Origin: Marivirga sp.
GTDB taxonomy: Bacteria > Bacteroidota > Bacteroidia > Cytophagales > Cyclobacteriaceae
DNA length: 51,154 bases
Assembly: GCF_024636815.1 (NCBI RefSeq)
Contig: NZ_JAGXGF010000209.1
Coordinates: forward strand, 1 to 51,154
Direction: 5' to 3'
Part shown: one piece after another, positions 40,624 through 50,582 of the stretch
How positions within the stretch are numbered: the stretch's first letter is position 1
How the letters are laid out: each line of letters begins with the position of its first letter
Notes under the pieces: model-generated
Database searches by the model: none
What the model was told of the DNA's origin: nothing
What the model saw: only the letters and a program-made list of their open reading frames with translations
Program-made: the position numbers and the translations under genes

Positions 40624-41577
40624 TTATTCTTTCTTATTATCAGAATCTGCATCTTCTAAGGTCTTATTTATTTCATCAATAATATTATTAAGTTCTTGAG
40701 AAGGAGATCTTAATTTTTCAAATATATTTTTCAGTTCGTTCGGGTCATTGGAATATTCAGAGATATTGATCAGACCCATTATTCTTGCTAAAGGACCTCT
40801 TACTTTGTGTGCATTGATATTCGCATAATCAATAATTTGTCTGTTTTTGGATTCTATGACTTTGCTTCTTTCGTTTACCAATTCCTCAAGGTTACGGTTA
40901 ATCGCTTCATACTCTTCATTTTTAGCAATAAGCTCTTCTTGTGTTTCTTGTAATTCTTGGTTAGTGCTTCTTAAACGCTTTTCATATTGAGAATTTATGC
41001 GGTTATACCACAAAAGTGTGGTGGTTGAGAAAAATGCTACAAATAGAGGAGGAAGTTTAAAGTCACTAAAATTAGTCACTAATTCTTTCATTGCCTCAGG
41101 TGGATCACCATAATAAAGTAAAACTTTATCTATAAACAATGTTACCAAAAGGTAGTAAGTAAAGAAAAGGCCAATGTAAATCTTCTCCTTTTTATGGTCA
41201 AATAAAATAATTGGGATGGAGCAAAAAATTGCACCAGCATATTGAAACCAAATAAATTGACCAGGATAAAAATCACCAATAGCAATCGGAATACCTAAAA
41301 GGATTAAGGCAGGGAAAAATAAAAATATACTTTTTGATAAATTATAGTGCTTTTTGTGATTCAAAGTAGGAATCAGAATCATCAAAATAAATACCCCAAC
41401 TCTTCTGTAGGCAGCCAAATAATTTTCAGTGTTAAACACATCATTTATCCATACTAAAATCATGACTACTGCTAAGAATAAGGACATAGCATTCGTAAGG
41501 AACACCCTCCGCCTCTCATCATCATCCATATTTGAATGAATTCCTGCATTAGCCCAGTATTTTAAGTAACCCGTCAA
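40624..41577 (-). CDS. Membrane histidine-kinase-like protein with H-box but no HATPase domain
   Basis: N-terminal TM helices, coiled coil, then IINYANINAHKVRGPLARIMGLINI-type H-box and stop about 65 aa later. Confidence 0.75.
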   Translation of the reverse strand: MTGYLKYWANAGIHSNMDDDERRRVFLTNAMSLFLAVVMILVWINDVFNTENYLAAYRRVGVFILMILIPTLNHKKHYNLSKSIFLFFPALILLGIPIAIGDFYPGQFIWFQYAGAIFCSIPIILFDHKKEKIYIGLFFTYYLLVTLFIDKVLLYYGDPPEAMKELVTNFSDFKLPPLFVAFFSTTTLLWYNRINSQYEKRLRSTNQELQETQEELIAKNEEYEAINRNLEELVNERSKVIESKNRQIIDYANINAHKVRGPLARIMGLINISEYSNDPNELKNIFEKLRSPSQELNNIIDEINKTLEDADSDNKKE

Positions 41578-41739
41578 TATATAGATTGTTAAATTTTAGT
41601 CTAACTCAAATTAAAAAATAAAGTTGAATTTTTCACAAAAATACGATTAAGCTTTTCTTTCTTTCTTTGAAATAGCTTTTTTATTCATTGGCTTTCCTTT
41701 TTTTAGTACCTTTGGCGATTGAAACAAATTAAAAAATAA

Positions 41740-43134
41740 GTGACCTTAATAAAATCAATTTCCGGCATTAGAGGAACCATAGGAGGAAGGACGGGAGATG
41801 GATTAACGCCCGTTGATATCGTAAAGTTTAGCAGTGCATACGCAGCTTGGCTAAGAACTAAATCTGATAACAATAAAGTTGTTATAGGAAGAGATGCAAG
41901 GCCTACTGGTGAGATGGTGTCCAAGTTAGTTTCTGCTACCCTCCAGGGAATGGGAATGCATGTAGTGGATTTAGGATTATCAACTACTCCTACTGTAGAG
42001 ATAGCAGTTGTCCTAGAAAAAGCAGCAGGTGGAATAATCCTTACAGCTAGTCATAATCCAATTCAATGGAATGCTTTAAAACTCCTGAATGATAAAGGTG
42101 AGTTTATTTCTGGAGAAGACGGACAAGCTATTTTGGATTTAGCGGAAAGCTCAAATTATGATTTTAGCGAAGTAAAGAAAATTGGAAAATATACGACTCA
42201 AGATCATTATATCCAAAAACATATAGATATGGTAATTGATTTACCATTGGTAGATGTGGCAGCTATTCGTGAGAGAAAGTTTAAAGTAGTAGTGGATGCT
42301 GTAAATAGTACAGGAGGTATTGCAATTCCTAAGCTATTAAAATCTTTGGGCGTAGCAGAAGTAAGAGAACTTTATTGCTACCCTGATGGGAATTTTCCTC
42401 ATAACCCTGAGCCATTACCCGAAAACATCACACATATCAGCAATGAATTAGCTAATGGACAATACGATTTAGGATTTGTATTAGATCCTGATGTGGATAG
42501 ATTAGCCATTGTAAATGAGGATGGAACTCCTTTTGGAGAAGAATATACTTTAGTGGCTGTAGCAGATTATATTTTAAGTCAGCAAAAAGGGAATACTGTT
42601 TCTAATCTTTCCAGTACTCGTGCATTGCGAGATGTAACTGAGAAAAGAGGAGGAACATATGAGGCTTCCGCAGTGGGAGAAGTAAATGTAGTAACCAAAA
42701 TGAAGGAAACCGATGCAATTATCGGTGGAGAAGGTAATGGAGGTATTATTTATCCTGAATTACATTACGGTAGAGATGCATTAGTTGGTATTGCATTATT
42801 TCTTACTCACTTAGCAAAATTTGGAAAATCTTGCTCACAACTCAGAGCTACTTTTCCTAGTTATCATATCTCTAAAAATAAAATTGAATTAACTCCTGAA
42901 ATTGATGTTGATGGTATTTTGGAAGCTATTCAAGAGCGATACAAAAATCAACCTATTAATACTATAGATGGTGTTAAAGTTGAATTCGATAAAGAATGGG
43001 TGCATTTGCGTAAATCAAATACTGAGCCCATCATTAGAATTTATTCTGAATCCGATTCTGAATCAAAAGCTGAGCATTTAGCACAGAAAATGATATCTGA
43101 TATTAAGGAGATTATTGCATATAAAGAAAACTAG
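41740..43134 (+). CDS. glmM: Phosphoglucosamine mutase / phosphomannomutase family
   Basis: LIKSISGIRGTIGG, GIILTASHNPIQWNALK, DPDVDRLAIV; GTG start. Confidence 0.92.
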   Translation: MTLIKSISGIRGTIGGRTGDGLTPVDIVKFSSAYAAWLRTKSDNNKVVIGRDARPTGEMVSKLVSATLQGMGMHVVDLGLSTTPTVEIAVVLEKAAGGIILTASHNPIQWNALKLLNDKGEFISGEDGQAILDLAESSNYDFSEVKKIGKYTTQDHYIQKHIDMVIDLPLVDVAAIRERKFKVVVDAVNSTGGIAIPKLLKSLGVAEVRELYCYPDGNFPHNPEPLPENITHISNELANGQYDLGFVLDPDVDRLAIVNEDGTPFGEEYTLVAVADYILSQQKGNTVSNLSSTRALRDVTEKRGGTYEASAVGEVNVVTKMKETDAIIGGEGNGGIIYPELHYGRDALVGIALFLTHLAKFGKSCSQLRATFPSYHISKNKIELTPEIDVDGILEAIQERYKNQPINTIDGVKVEFDKEWVHLRKSNTEPIIRIYSESDSESKAEHLAQKMISDIKEIIAYKEN

Positions 43135-43138
43135 TATT

Positions 43139-44287
43139 ATGGCAGGTATTTATTTAGATAATGCAGCAACCACCGCTTTAGATCCAGAAGTTTTTGAAGC
43201 GATGAAGCCTTTTATGCTGAATCATTATGGTAATCCTTCATCTATTCATTCTCATGGACGAGAGGTAAGAGCAGCCATAGAAAAGTCAAGAAGGACAATT
43301 GCTGAATTATTGAATACTTCTCCTTCTGAAATATTTTTCACCTCAGGTGGAACAGAAGCTGATAATACTGCTTTAAGATGCAGTATTGAACAAAAAGGGA
43401 TTAAAAAAGTACTGACCTCCAAAATAGAACATCATGCGGTATTGCATACGCTTCAACATTTGGAAAAAGCTGGTCAAATTGAGTTGGATTTTGTTCCTTT
43501 GGATGGAAATGGTTCAGTAGAGTTAGATGCTTTAAAAGATTGGTTGAGTAAAAATCCGGATAGTCTTGTTTCATTAATGCATGGCAATAATGAAATTGGG
43601 AATATATTGGATATAGAAGAAGTTAGTTGGCTTTGTAAGCAGTATGGAGCTGTTTTTCATTCTGATACTGTGCAAACCATGGCACATTACAATCATAATT
43701 TACAGGAAATTAAAGCACAACATATAGTAGGGGCAGCTCACAAATTTCATGGTCCTAAAGGAGTTGGTTTTTTATACATTAACAATGAACATAAAATTCA
43801 TCCTTTTATTCATGGTGGTGCGCAAGAGCGAAACATGCGTGGAGGAACGGAAAATGTTTATGGAATAGTAGGCTTAGCTAAAGCAATGGAAATAGCTTAT
43901 AGAGATATGGAAGAACATCAAAACCATATTCAGGGATTGAAAGATAGAATGATAAAGAAGCTAAAAACCAAAATTGAAGGAGTAGCATTTAATGGGTTAT
44001 GCGAAGACGAAGATAAAAGTCTTTATACCGTATTGAATGTATGTTTACCCCCTTCGGATATGAGTGATATGCTTTTATTTAGTTTAGATATTAAAGGGAT
44101 ATCAGCAAGTGGTGGCTCTGCTTGTAGCAGTGGTAGTGATGTTGGTTCGCATGTGATTGCTGAATTAGGAAAAGCTTCTGAAAGACCTAATGTTCGTTTT
44201 TCATTTAGTAAATATAATACTGCAGAGGAAATTGATAAAGCAGTTGATGCTTTAGCCGAAATTTATGAGCAAAAGACTGTAGGATAG
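43139..44287 (+). CDS. Cysteine desulfurase (NifS/IscS-like)
   Basis: MAGIYLDNAATTALDPEV, FTSGGTEADN, AAHKFHGPKGVGFLYI, SGGSACSSGS; supplied ORF start at 43115 is probably too long. Confidence 0.95.
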   Translation: MAGIYLDNAATTALDPEVFEAMKPFMLNHYGNPSSIHSHGREVRAAIEKSRRTIAELLNTSPSEIFFTSGGTEADNTALRCSIEQKGIKKVLTSKIEHHAVLHTLQHLEKAGQIELDFVPLDGNGSVELDALKDWLSKNPDSLVSLMHGNNEIGNILDIEEVSWLCKQYGAVFHSDTVQTMAHYNHNLQEIKAQHIVGAAHKFHGPKGVGFLYINNEHKIHPFIHGGAQERNMRGGTENVYGIVGLAKAMEIAYRDMEEHQNHIQGLKDRMIKKLKTKIEGVAFNGLCEDEDKSLYTVLNVCLPPSDMSDMLLFSLDIKGISASGGSACSSGSDVGSHVIAELGKASERPNVRFSFSKYNTAEEIDKAVDALAEIYEQKTVG

Positions 44288-44292
44288 AACTT

Positions 44293-44334
44293 AACCTTTT
44301 CCAAAGTTTTAAACTTTGGAAAAGGTTGTTTTTT
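44293..44334. terminator. Bidirectional intrinsic terminator
   Basis: AACCTTTTCCAAAGTTT-t-AAACTTTGGAAAAGGTT perfect 17-bp stem then T-rich tract. Confidence 0.88.
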
Positions 44335-44340
44335 GTAATT

Positions 44341-45255
44341 TTACAGTTTAAGCAAGGCCTTTAAAAAGCCCATATTTTCGCCTTTCTCTTTTACAATCAT
44401 CAAAGGAATTTCGCTGTCGTAAACCACCACTTTTTCAGCAACACTTCCCAATAAAATTGAAGCTAATCCTGTCCTTCCTTTTGATCCCATTATTATCATA
44501 TCGGCTCCTTGATCCGAAGCAAATTCAAATATTTTATCTGCTGGGGAATCATCTTCATCTAGCACATATTGACAATCAGTATCCTGAGGAAAGTCGTTCT
44601 TTTTTATAAAGTCATTGAAATCAGTTTTTGCATGCCCTTTCATAATGGTTGCAAATTCATCATAATCTTTTCCTGTTTTATGGTAGCCACTGGGTACTCT
44701 ATAAACATGCAATAAGGTTAATCCTATGTTTTTTTCTTTTGTAACTGCTAAAGCTTCTTCCACTGCCAGTTTGGAATGTTTAGAAAAATCTATAGGCACT
44801 ACCACTTTGTTTAACTTAAATTCAAAATCTTCAGGGACCATCATTAGTGAAGTGTGTGCGACTTTTGCTACTTTTTGAGGTATTATTCCTCCACCCTTCA
44901 GTTTTCTTTTCCTACCCAACACCATCATGTCAACATCTTTAATATTGACCCACTTTAATATTTGGTCAGATGGATCTCCTTCCTTGATCTCAATTACTTT
45001 CTCGCACTCATAATCAGTTTCCCAGGCTTTCTCAACCATTTTATTGATTGAATCTGCAATAGATTCATCATTCGGAGCCATCAGGTCAGGGTAGTTTTTC
45101 TTTAAGTCTTCAGATAGTTCTAAGTCTTTAGCAACATGAATAAAATACACTTTCTCACTTTTCAAAAATTCGGCTAAATGAGATGTGTATTTTATCAATA
45201 ACTCATCCATTTCAGTTAAGTCAAGTGCAACTAAAAGTCTTTCTATTTTATACAT
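44341..45255 (-). CDS. Tandem universal stress protein (UspA family)
   Basis: ADMIIMGSKGRTGLASILLGSVAEKVV; two Usp repeats. Confidence 0.93.
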   Translation of the reverse strand: MYKIERLLVALDLTEMDELLIKYTSHLAEFLKSEKVYFIHVAKDLELSEDLKKNYPDLMAPNDESIADSINKMVEKAWETDYECEKVIEIKEGDPSDQILKWVNIKDVDMMVLGRKRKLKGGGIIPQKVAKVAHTSLMMVPEDFEFKLNKVVVPIDFSKHSKLAVEEALAVTKEKNIGLTLLHVYRVPSGYHKTGKDYDEFATIMKGHAKTDFNDFIKKNDFPQDTDCQYVLDEDDSPADKIFEFASDQGADMIIMGSKGRTGLASILLGSVAEKVVVYDSEIPLMIVKEKGENMGFLKALLKL

Positions 45256-45279
45256 TTTCAGTTTAGTTTTATTAGAAAT

Positions 45280-47163
45280 TCAATCGGTACTGTAATTTAA
45301 TAATTTATCTAACGAATTGTAGCTGACATAGTGGTAATTTTGTCTTGCTTTTTTATAGATATTCAAAGCAAGCCTTTTTCCGGTTTCTGTTTTAACTAGT
45401 TCACTGTAAATTGGCATTAAAAACTTTTTCCTGCCAGTATTGACTAAAAAGTTTTCCATTGCACCATAGGCAGTGCGATAATCTTTTTTAATAGCTAATA
45501 AAAACCACTCAGTTAATATTTCCGCATTACCGCTAATGGTAAAATCAAATTTTTCATCCAATGCTTTTACTTCAGTATATTCGATAGAATCTGGCATTTG
45601 ATGAAAGAAGTGTAAGAATTCATGGGTGCTCCAGTCTTGCGTTTTTAAAGTATCAATATTTCCAGTATTTAACCATTTTGCAATTGAGTTCTCAACCTTT
45701 CTAAATCTTTCAGAATTTGGTTCCGGTAGATTATCAGGAATTCCAGCCCCATAAACCCAATTGGAAAATAAATCTTTTGGAAGCTCGATATCATTTTTTC
45801 CGAATAAATTTTGCTCCATGTATAAAAGAAATTGCTCTGTATTGATGCTTTCAAATGTGTATTCATTGAAATATTGCTTTAAAAAATTGTCAAATCTTTC
45901 TCTTCCAGTAAGCTCTTCTATTTTTCTCAAAAAGAAATAGCCTTTATCATAGGCAATGGCAGTCATTCCTACATCTGGATTGCGACCTTCTAAATCTAAT
46001 TTTAAATGGGAGTCTTTAGCATTTCCGTTATCAATCAATTCTTTAGATTCCTGCTTTAATTCTTTAAGTGAGATAGAAGCCAGCATTTCGGAGTAATCCT
46101 TACCGTAGAGGGCCTCCATAATCCGGTATTCAAAATAAACTGTAAATCCTTCATTTAGCCAGAAATCATCCCAAGTAGCATTAGTTACTAAATTTCCTGA
46201 CCAGCTATGTGCTAGTTCATGAGCAATTAAGGAAACTAATGATTTATCGCCAGATAAAATTGTAGGAGTTGCAAAAGTTAATCGCGGGTTCTCCATTCCG
46301 CCAAAAGGAAAACTTGGCGGTAAAACTAATACATCAAACTGTTCCCATCTATATCCCCCATAAAGCTCTTCAGCTGTTTCTAAGAATGATTGTAAGTCCT
46401 CTAAATCAGCAATCGCTTTTTCCATAGTGGCAGGCTCAGCATAGATTCCTGTTTCAGATCCTGTTTTATGATATTCTAAATCCCCAACGGCCAATGCCAT
46501 TAAATATGCAGGGATTGGCTGTTGCATTTTAAAACTATAATACCCAGTAGTATCTTTTTCCTTTGGGTTTTCAGCACTCATTAAGGCTAAATTTCCTTCA
46601 GGTACCTTTACTTTAGCTTCGTAAGTAAAACGGATACCAGGAGAATCTTGAATAGGAATCCACGATCGACAAAGAATAGCCTGAGACTGAGTAAATAAAA
46701 AAGGTGAATTCCCTGTGGTTTGTTGTGCATTCAACCATTGTAAAGCTTCAGCATCAGGAGAGGTCTTATATTGAATACTTATGGTTTTGGTATCTTTAGA
46801 TAAAGGAATATGTAAAGCTTGGCCTAATAATTCATTGATTTCTTTTAATTCATATTCTATAGAATCATTTTGATTTCTCCAGACTTTTTGAATATCCAAG
46901 TTTTTTGTATCTAAGATTATTTTCTTAGACTTGGGATATTTTAGGATATCATATTGGGCTACAGCCTGAATAGTTTTGCGATCGAAATCTATAATGGCAT
47001 CCCAATTTAAATGGGTGATTAAGGCTTCTTGAGGTTTAGCAAAAGAATGCTGATCGTAATTTTGAAAATTTTGTATAGTAATTCTATTGTTTCCCATGTC
47101 TTTGTTTTGATTACAAGAGAACAAGCCTAATATTATGCAAAATAATAAAGCTGATTTTTTCAT
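45280..47163 (-). CDS. M1-family aminopeptidase lipoprotein (leukotriene A4 hydrolase-like)
   Basis: FGGMENPRLTF, HELAHSWSGNLVTNATWDDFWLNEGFTVYFE; lipobox LGLFSC. Confidence 0.94.
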   Translation of the reverse strand: MKKSALLFCIILGLFSCNQNKDMGNNRITIQNFQNYDQHSFAKPQEALITHLNWDAIIDFDRKTIQAVAQYDILKYPKSKKIILDTKNLDIQKVWRNQNDSIEYELKEINELLGQALHIPLSKDTKTISIQYKTSPDAEALQWLNAQQTTGNSPFLFTQSQAILCRSWIPIQDSPGIRFTYEAKVKVPEGNLALMSAENPKEKDTTGYYSFKMQQPIPAYLMALAVGDLEYHKTGSETGIYAEPATMEKAIADLEDLQSFLETAEELYGGYRWEQFDVLVLPPSFPFGGMENPRLTFATPTILSGDKSLVSLIAHELAHSWSGNLVTNATWDDFWLNEGFTVYFEYRIMEALYGKDYSEMLASISLKELKQESKELIDNGNAKDSHLKLDLEGRNPDVGMTAIAYDKGYFFLRKIEELTGRERFDNFLKQYFNEYTFESINTEQFLLYMEQNLFGKNDIELPKDLFSNWVYGAGIPDNLPEPNSERFRKVENSIAKWLNTGNIDTLKTQDWSTHEFLHFFHQMPDSIEYTEVKALDEKFDFTISGNAEILTEWFLLAIKKDYRTAYGAMENFLVNTGRKKFLMPIYSELVKTETGKRLALNIYKKARQNYHYVSYNSLDKLLNYSTD

Positions 47164-47387
47164 TTTATGGTTGTCAAAATTATTTATATCCTCTTTTTGA
47201 ATGTTTTTTGTGAAAAATTTAAATCTAATACTAAATTAGTTAAATGAAATTAGGTAACCTTATTTGTAAATGATTAACTTTAGTTTACACTAGAAATATT
47301 ATTATTTAAAGTAAAAAAACTGATAACTATCGAAATTTAGTTCAAGATTTTGAAATTAACGTATTTTGTTATCATATTTGACGGTAT

Positions 47388-47762
47388 ATGTTTAGAATGT
47401 CAGGTACACATCAGCGCCCCACTGTAGTAATAGATATAGAGAAGGGGTTTTTTGAAATTTCAGGTTCTTCGATCCCAGAGAACCCTATGGATGTATTTTC
47501 TCCAATTTTCGATCATTTAAATCGGTATATGGAAAACCCATTGCCAGTAACTGAATTACATTTCAGATTAGATTACTTTAATACAAGTACTTCCAAATTG
47601 ATGTTGGATATGATTCATAAAATGGAATCATTGATCGATGAAGATGGTAAGGAAGTGAAGATTAAATGGTTTTACAGAGAATCTGATGATGATATGATGG
47701 AAATAGGAGAGGATTTTGCAAACTTATGCAGATTACCTATTGAGATTATTCCTTATAGTTAA
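47388..47762 (+). CDS. DUF1987 / SiaC-family regulatory phosphoprotein
   Basis: RPTVVIDIEKGFFEISGSSIPENPMDVFSPI, DYFNTSTSKLMLDM; alternative start at residue 4. Confidence 0.85.
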   Translation: MFRMSGTHQRPTVVIDIEKGFFEISGSSIPENPMDVFSPIFDHLNRYMENPLPVTELHFRLDYFNTSTSKLMLDMIHKMESLIDEDGKEVKIKWFYRESDDDMMEIGEDFANLCRLPIEIIPYS

Positions 47763-47764
47763 AC

Positions 47765-48120
47765 AGCCCCCAAGCCCCAGCCCCCTATAATCCCCCAAAG
47801 GGGGATGATCGCACGGAACAAGATATATCCATATGTTTGAAGCGATTAGAATAAAGATAATGGAGCAAATTTTCTGCTTTAGCAGAAAACTTTTGTGTTC
47901 TTTTGTCTCTATTGTGGTTAAAAATATTGTTTGTTAACCAATGCTATAGTTAGGACATTTCCACCACGACTTATCCTGTATTTAATAACAGCACTCATTT
48001 CTTAGCGATTAGACGGTGAAAAACCGTCAAACCGCTCGAAGATTGTTCTTTGCTTTTATCCCCCGGGAATAAATTCCTCCTTTTGGGGTTAGGCGGCTTT
48101 TAAGGTTAGAGGGCTGGGCT
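47765..48120. repeat. Intergenic block with imperfect inverted C-rich/G-rich ends (possible MITE-like element)
   Basis: AGCCCCAGCCCCCTATAATCCCCCAAAGGGGGA at left; right end reverse-complements to AGCCCAGCCCTCTAACC...CCCCAAAAGGAGGA. Confidence 0.45.
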
Positions 48121-48121
48121 A

Positions 48122-49336
48122 TCAAACCTCCTCTAAAAACAACTCCAACTTTTCAATAGTGACATGATCCATTACTACTATTTTGTACCATTTTGGATTC
48201 TTGTGATTATCAGGAATTAAACCATATTTTTTGCAAATAACTGGCTTTAAATATTGGGCTTTAATCGTCACAATATTGGCATCAGGATATCTATAGTATT
48301 CCATGTTTTTATCTTCCAATGCTTTGCATAACCATTGTGTTCTGTGGTTTAAGACCAATGTTTTCTCATACCAACCATTGGGTCCATAGGTCATTAAAAT
48401 CATCCATATTGCAATAGCATTTGCCCCGGAACGAGATCCAATTAAAGTGAAATCCTGTCCTTCTACATAACTTGCTTCTTGAGTGTTTGCATAATGCATC
48501 CAGTTTTTCCGGATTAGGAAAATTCCTGTTCCGTAAGGAGCTTGAAGCATTTTATGGGCATCGAGTGTAATTGAATTTATATGAGGGTTGCTAAAATTTA
48601 AATCATTTTCAGGCTTTGCAAAAGGATAGAAAAAACCTCCGTATGCTCCATCCACATGAAGCTTAAAAGGCAAGTCAATTTCAGTAAAAGTATCAGTATA
48701 AATATTGACATCATCTACTGATCCAAACATGGTGGTCATCATATTGGCCATAATGATAAAATATTTTTTACCATCCTCTTGGGCTTGAGAAATGGTGTCT
48801 TCTAAAGCTTCTTTGCTGATAGAGCGATCATTTTCATCTACAGCAACTTTGTAGAAATCAATTTGCAAAACATTAGAAGCTTTTGCTGAAGAGTAATGAG
48901 CATCTGCTGAGCTAATGAGTGCTATTTCATTAAGTTTTGCTCCATTCTTTTGCTTAAAATAGTTTCTATAGATCCACACTGCTTGCATATTCGCTTCTGT
49001 ACCGCCCGATGCCACATAGCCATCATATTCGGTCTTGCAATACAATATATCTTCTGCACAAATTTTAATCACCTCCTTTTCAAGTTCTTGAGTTCCTTTA
49101 AAAAAGCTTTCTGATTCGCCTAAAGTATGGCAACCAATATGATTAGGATTATGAATTAAAGTGGATAAATAAGGGGCGTCCTCCAAAAAAGGAGCATTCT
49201 GATAAAACACCTTATCATCTAAATGAGAAGCCGGTAAACCAATAATGTTTTCAGTATAATAATCTACATTTTCTGAAAGTGCAGAAAATATCCTTTTTCT
49301 AATCTCTTGCTGAGATAGTTTTTTCCACTTTTGCAT
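48122..49336 (-). CDS. PLP-dependent group II decarboxylase-like protein
   Basis: YVASGGTEANMQAVWI, KLHVDGAYGGFFYPF, SITLDAHKMLQAPYGTGIFLIRK. Confidence 0.9.
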   Translation of the reverse strand: MQKWKKLSQQEIRKRIFSALSENVDYYTENIIGLPASHLDDKVFYQNAPFLEDAPYLSTLIHNPNHIGCHTLGESESFFKGTQELEKEVIKICAEDILYCKTEYDGYVASGGTEANMQAVWIYRNYFKQKNGAKLNEIALISSADAHYSSAKASNVLQIDFYKVAVDENDRSISKEALEDTISQAQEDGKKYFIIMANMMTTMFGSVDDVNIYTDTFTEIDLPFKLHVDGAYGGFFYPFAKPENDLNFSNPHINSITLDAHKMLQAPYGTGIFLIRKNWMHYANTQEASYVEGQDFTLIGSRSGANAIAIWMILMTYGPNGWYEKTLVLNHRTQWLCKALEDKNMEYYRYPDANIVTIKAQYLKPVICKKYGLIPDNHKNPKWYKIVVMDHVTIEKLELFLEEV

Positions 49337-49482
49337 AAATAAGAAATTTAAATGATTTTGAATTTTGTCAGATTCCTCGTGCGGAGATCCTGGAAAGGTG
49401 TCACAAAAATAGGGATTTTAAACAGATTTACAATAAGGTGTATAACTGTAAATCAGGAAGAAGTTAAAATAATTTAAACTAA

Positions 49483-50127
49483 TTAATTCAAAGGTAAATT
49501 ATTTTTATCCTTCCTAAAATTGACTGGTATTGATTTGGAATTAAAAATTAAAGCTTGGGTTATAAGTCCTAAAATTATCAATAAACCTAATTCTAAATAA
49601 GAAATACTGGCATTGCTGGTTACTATGGAACGTGAGTTTTTATATAAAGCCTCTCCTTCTGTCATTTGAATTTTCGAAAGCTCATTCAATAATTTTATAT
49701 TTTTATCATACAGAATATTTAATCCAGCAATTTCCTGTTTAGGTTTCTTTTCTAATGTTCTCAGTTTATAATTATTTTGGAGAAAATCTTTAAAAACTGC
49801 TTTTTCTGCAACCGTTAAGTAAGTGTTTTGATAATCTTTAAGTAAAAAATCGATCTTATTATTGAGGGCTAAAATTTCACTTTTAATTTTAGAATCTATT
49901 TTAGAGTCGTACTGAGTAAGTAAATATTTCTTTTCTTGAGTGGCAGTTGCTAATTTGAAAATATAGTTTTCTACTAAAAGTCTATCCTTGTAGACTGAAC
50001 CAAAAGTTTCACCTAACTCATTTATATTATTATTTTCCCACCGGTTATTGATCAAAACAATTACAAGTATAATTGTAATGGCGGAGGCTAATTTTAGTTT
50101 CTGTTGAATAAAGTAAGAAAAATGCAT
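49483..50127 (-). CDS. Hypothetical two-TM protein with chemoreceptor-type four-helix-bundle-like region
   Basis: TM near N-terminus, about 140-residue helical region, second TM near C-terminus, no output domain. Confidence 0.55.
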   Translation of the reverse strand: MHFSYFIQQKLKLASAITIILVIVLINNRWENNNINELGETFGSVYKDRLLVENYIFKLATATQEKKYLLTQYDSKIDSKIKSEILALNNKIDFLLKDYQNTYLTVAEKAVFKDFLQNNYKLRTLEKKPKQEIAGLNILYDKNIKLLNELSKIQMTEGEALYKNSRSIVTSNASISYLELGLLIILGLITQALIFNSKSIPVNFRKDKNNLPLN

Positions 50128-50258
50128 AGACCTTTGCTTTAAATAAAAATAAGGTAGGCAATTTTTCAGACACTAAATAACCATAAAGCAAAAATACTTA
50201 CTTTTGTTAGAGAACAGCTGTTTTACCCTAATAATTACGCACTTCAAAATCTTAGGAG

Positions 50259-50582
50259 CTAGAGAAGCACTATGTCTTTTACGATCTCTTTGCCTAATTC
50301 TTCCCAGAATAAATGGATGATTCTTTCTTTGCTCATAAGCAATTCTTGCTTTAGAGCACTGGATTCAACTGTAACAAAAAGCTTATTGTCTTTCATAAAA
50401 ACTCCTTTAGTTCTGCTGGCGATTGCTTTTCCCATTACTTTTGGCCATAGATTCACCACTTGCGTTTGATCAACCTTTCGATTTAGATGATAAGCATCAA
50501 ACATTTCATTGATTACCTGTCCAAGCGGAGTAGCTTCCGATTTTCTGACGCTGGCGGGATGTGGGTTTTTCTTTTTATACAT
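50259..50582 (-). CDS. DUF721 / DciA-like protein
   Basis: LGQVINEMFDAYHLNRKVDQTQVVNLWPKVMGKAIASRTKGVFMKDNKLFVTVESSALKQELLM; adjacent to recF. Confidence 0.88.
   Translation of the reverse strand: MYKKKNPHPASVRKSEATPLGQVINEMFDAYHLNRKVDQTQVVNLWPKVMGKAIASRTKGVFMKDNKLFVTVESSALKQELLMSKERIIHLFWEELGKEIVKDIVLL

Noticed and set aside
44293-44334. Very long perfect palindrome as a recombination or resolution site
   Set aside because: Position between convergent genes and flanking T-rich tract fit a bidirectional intrinsic terminator.
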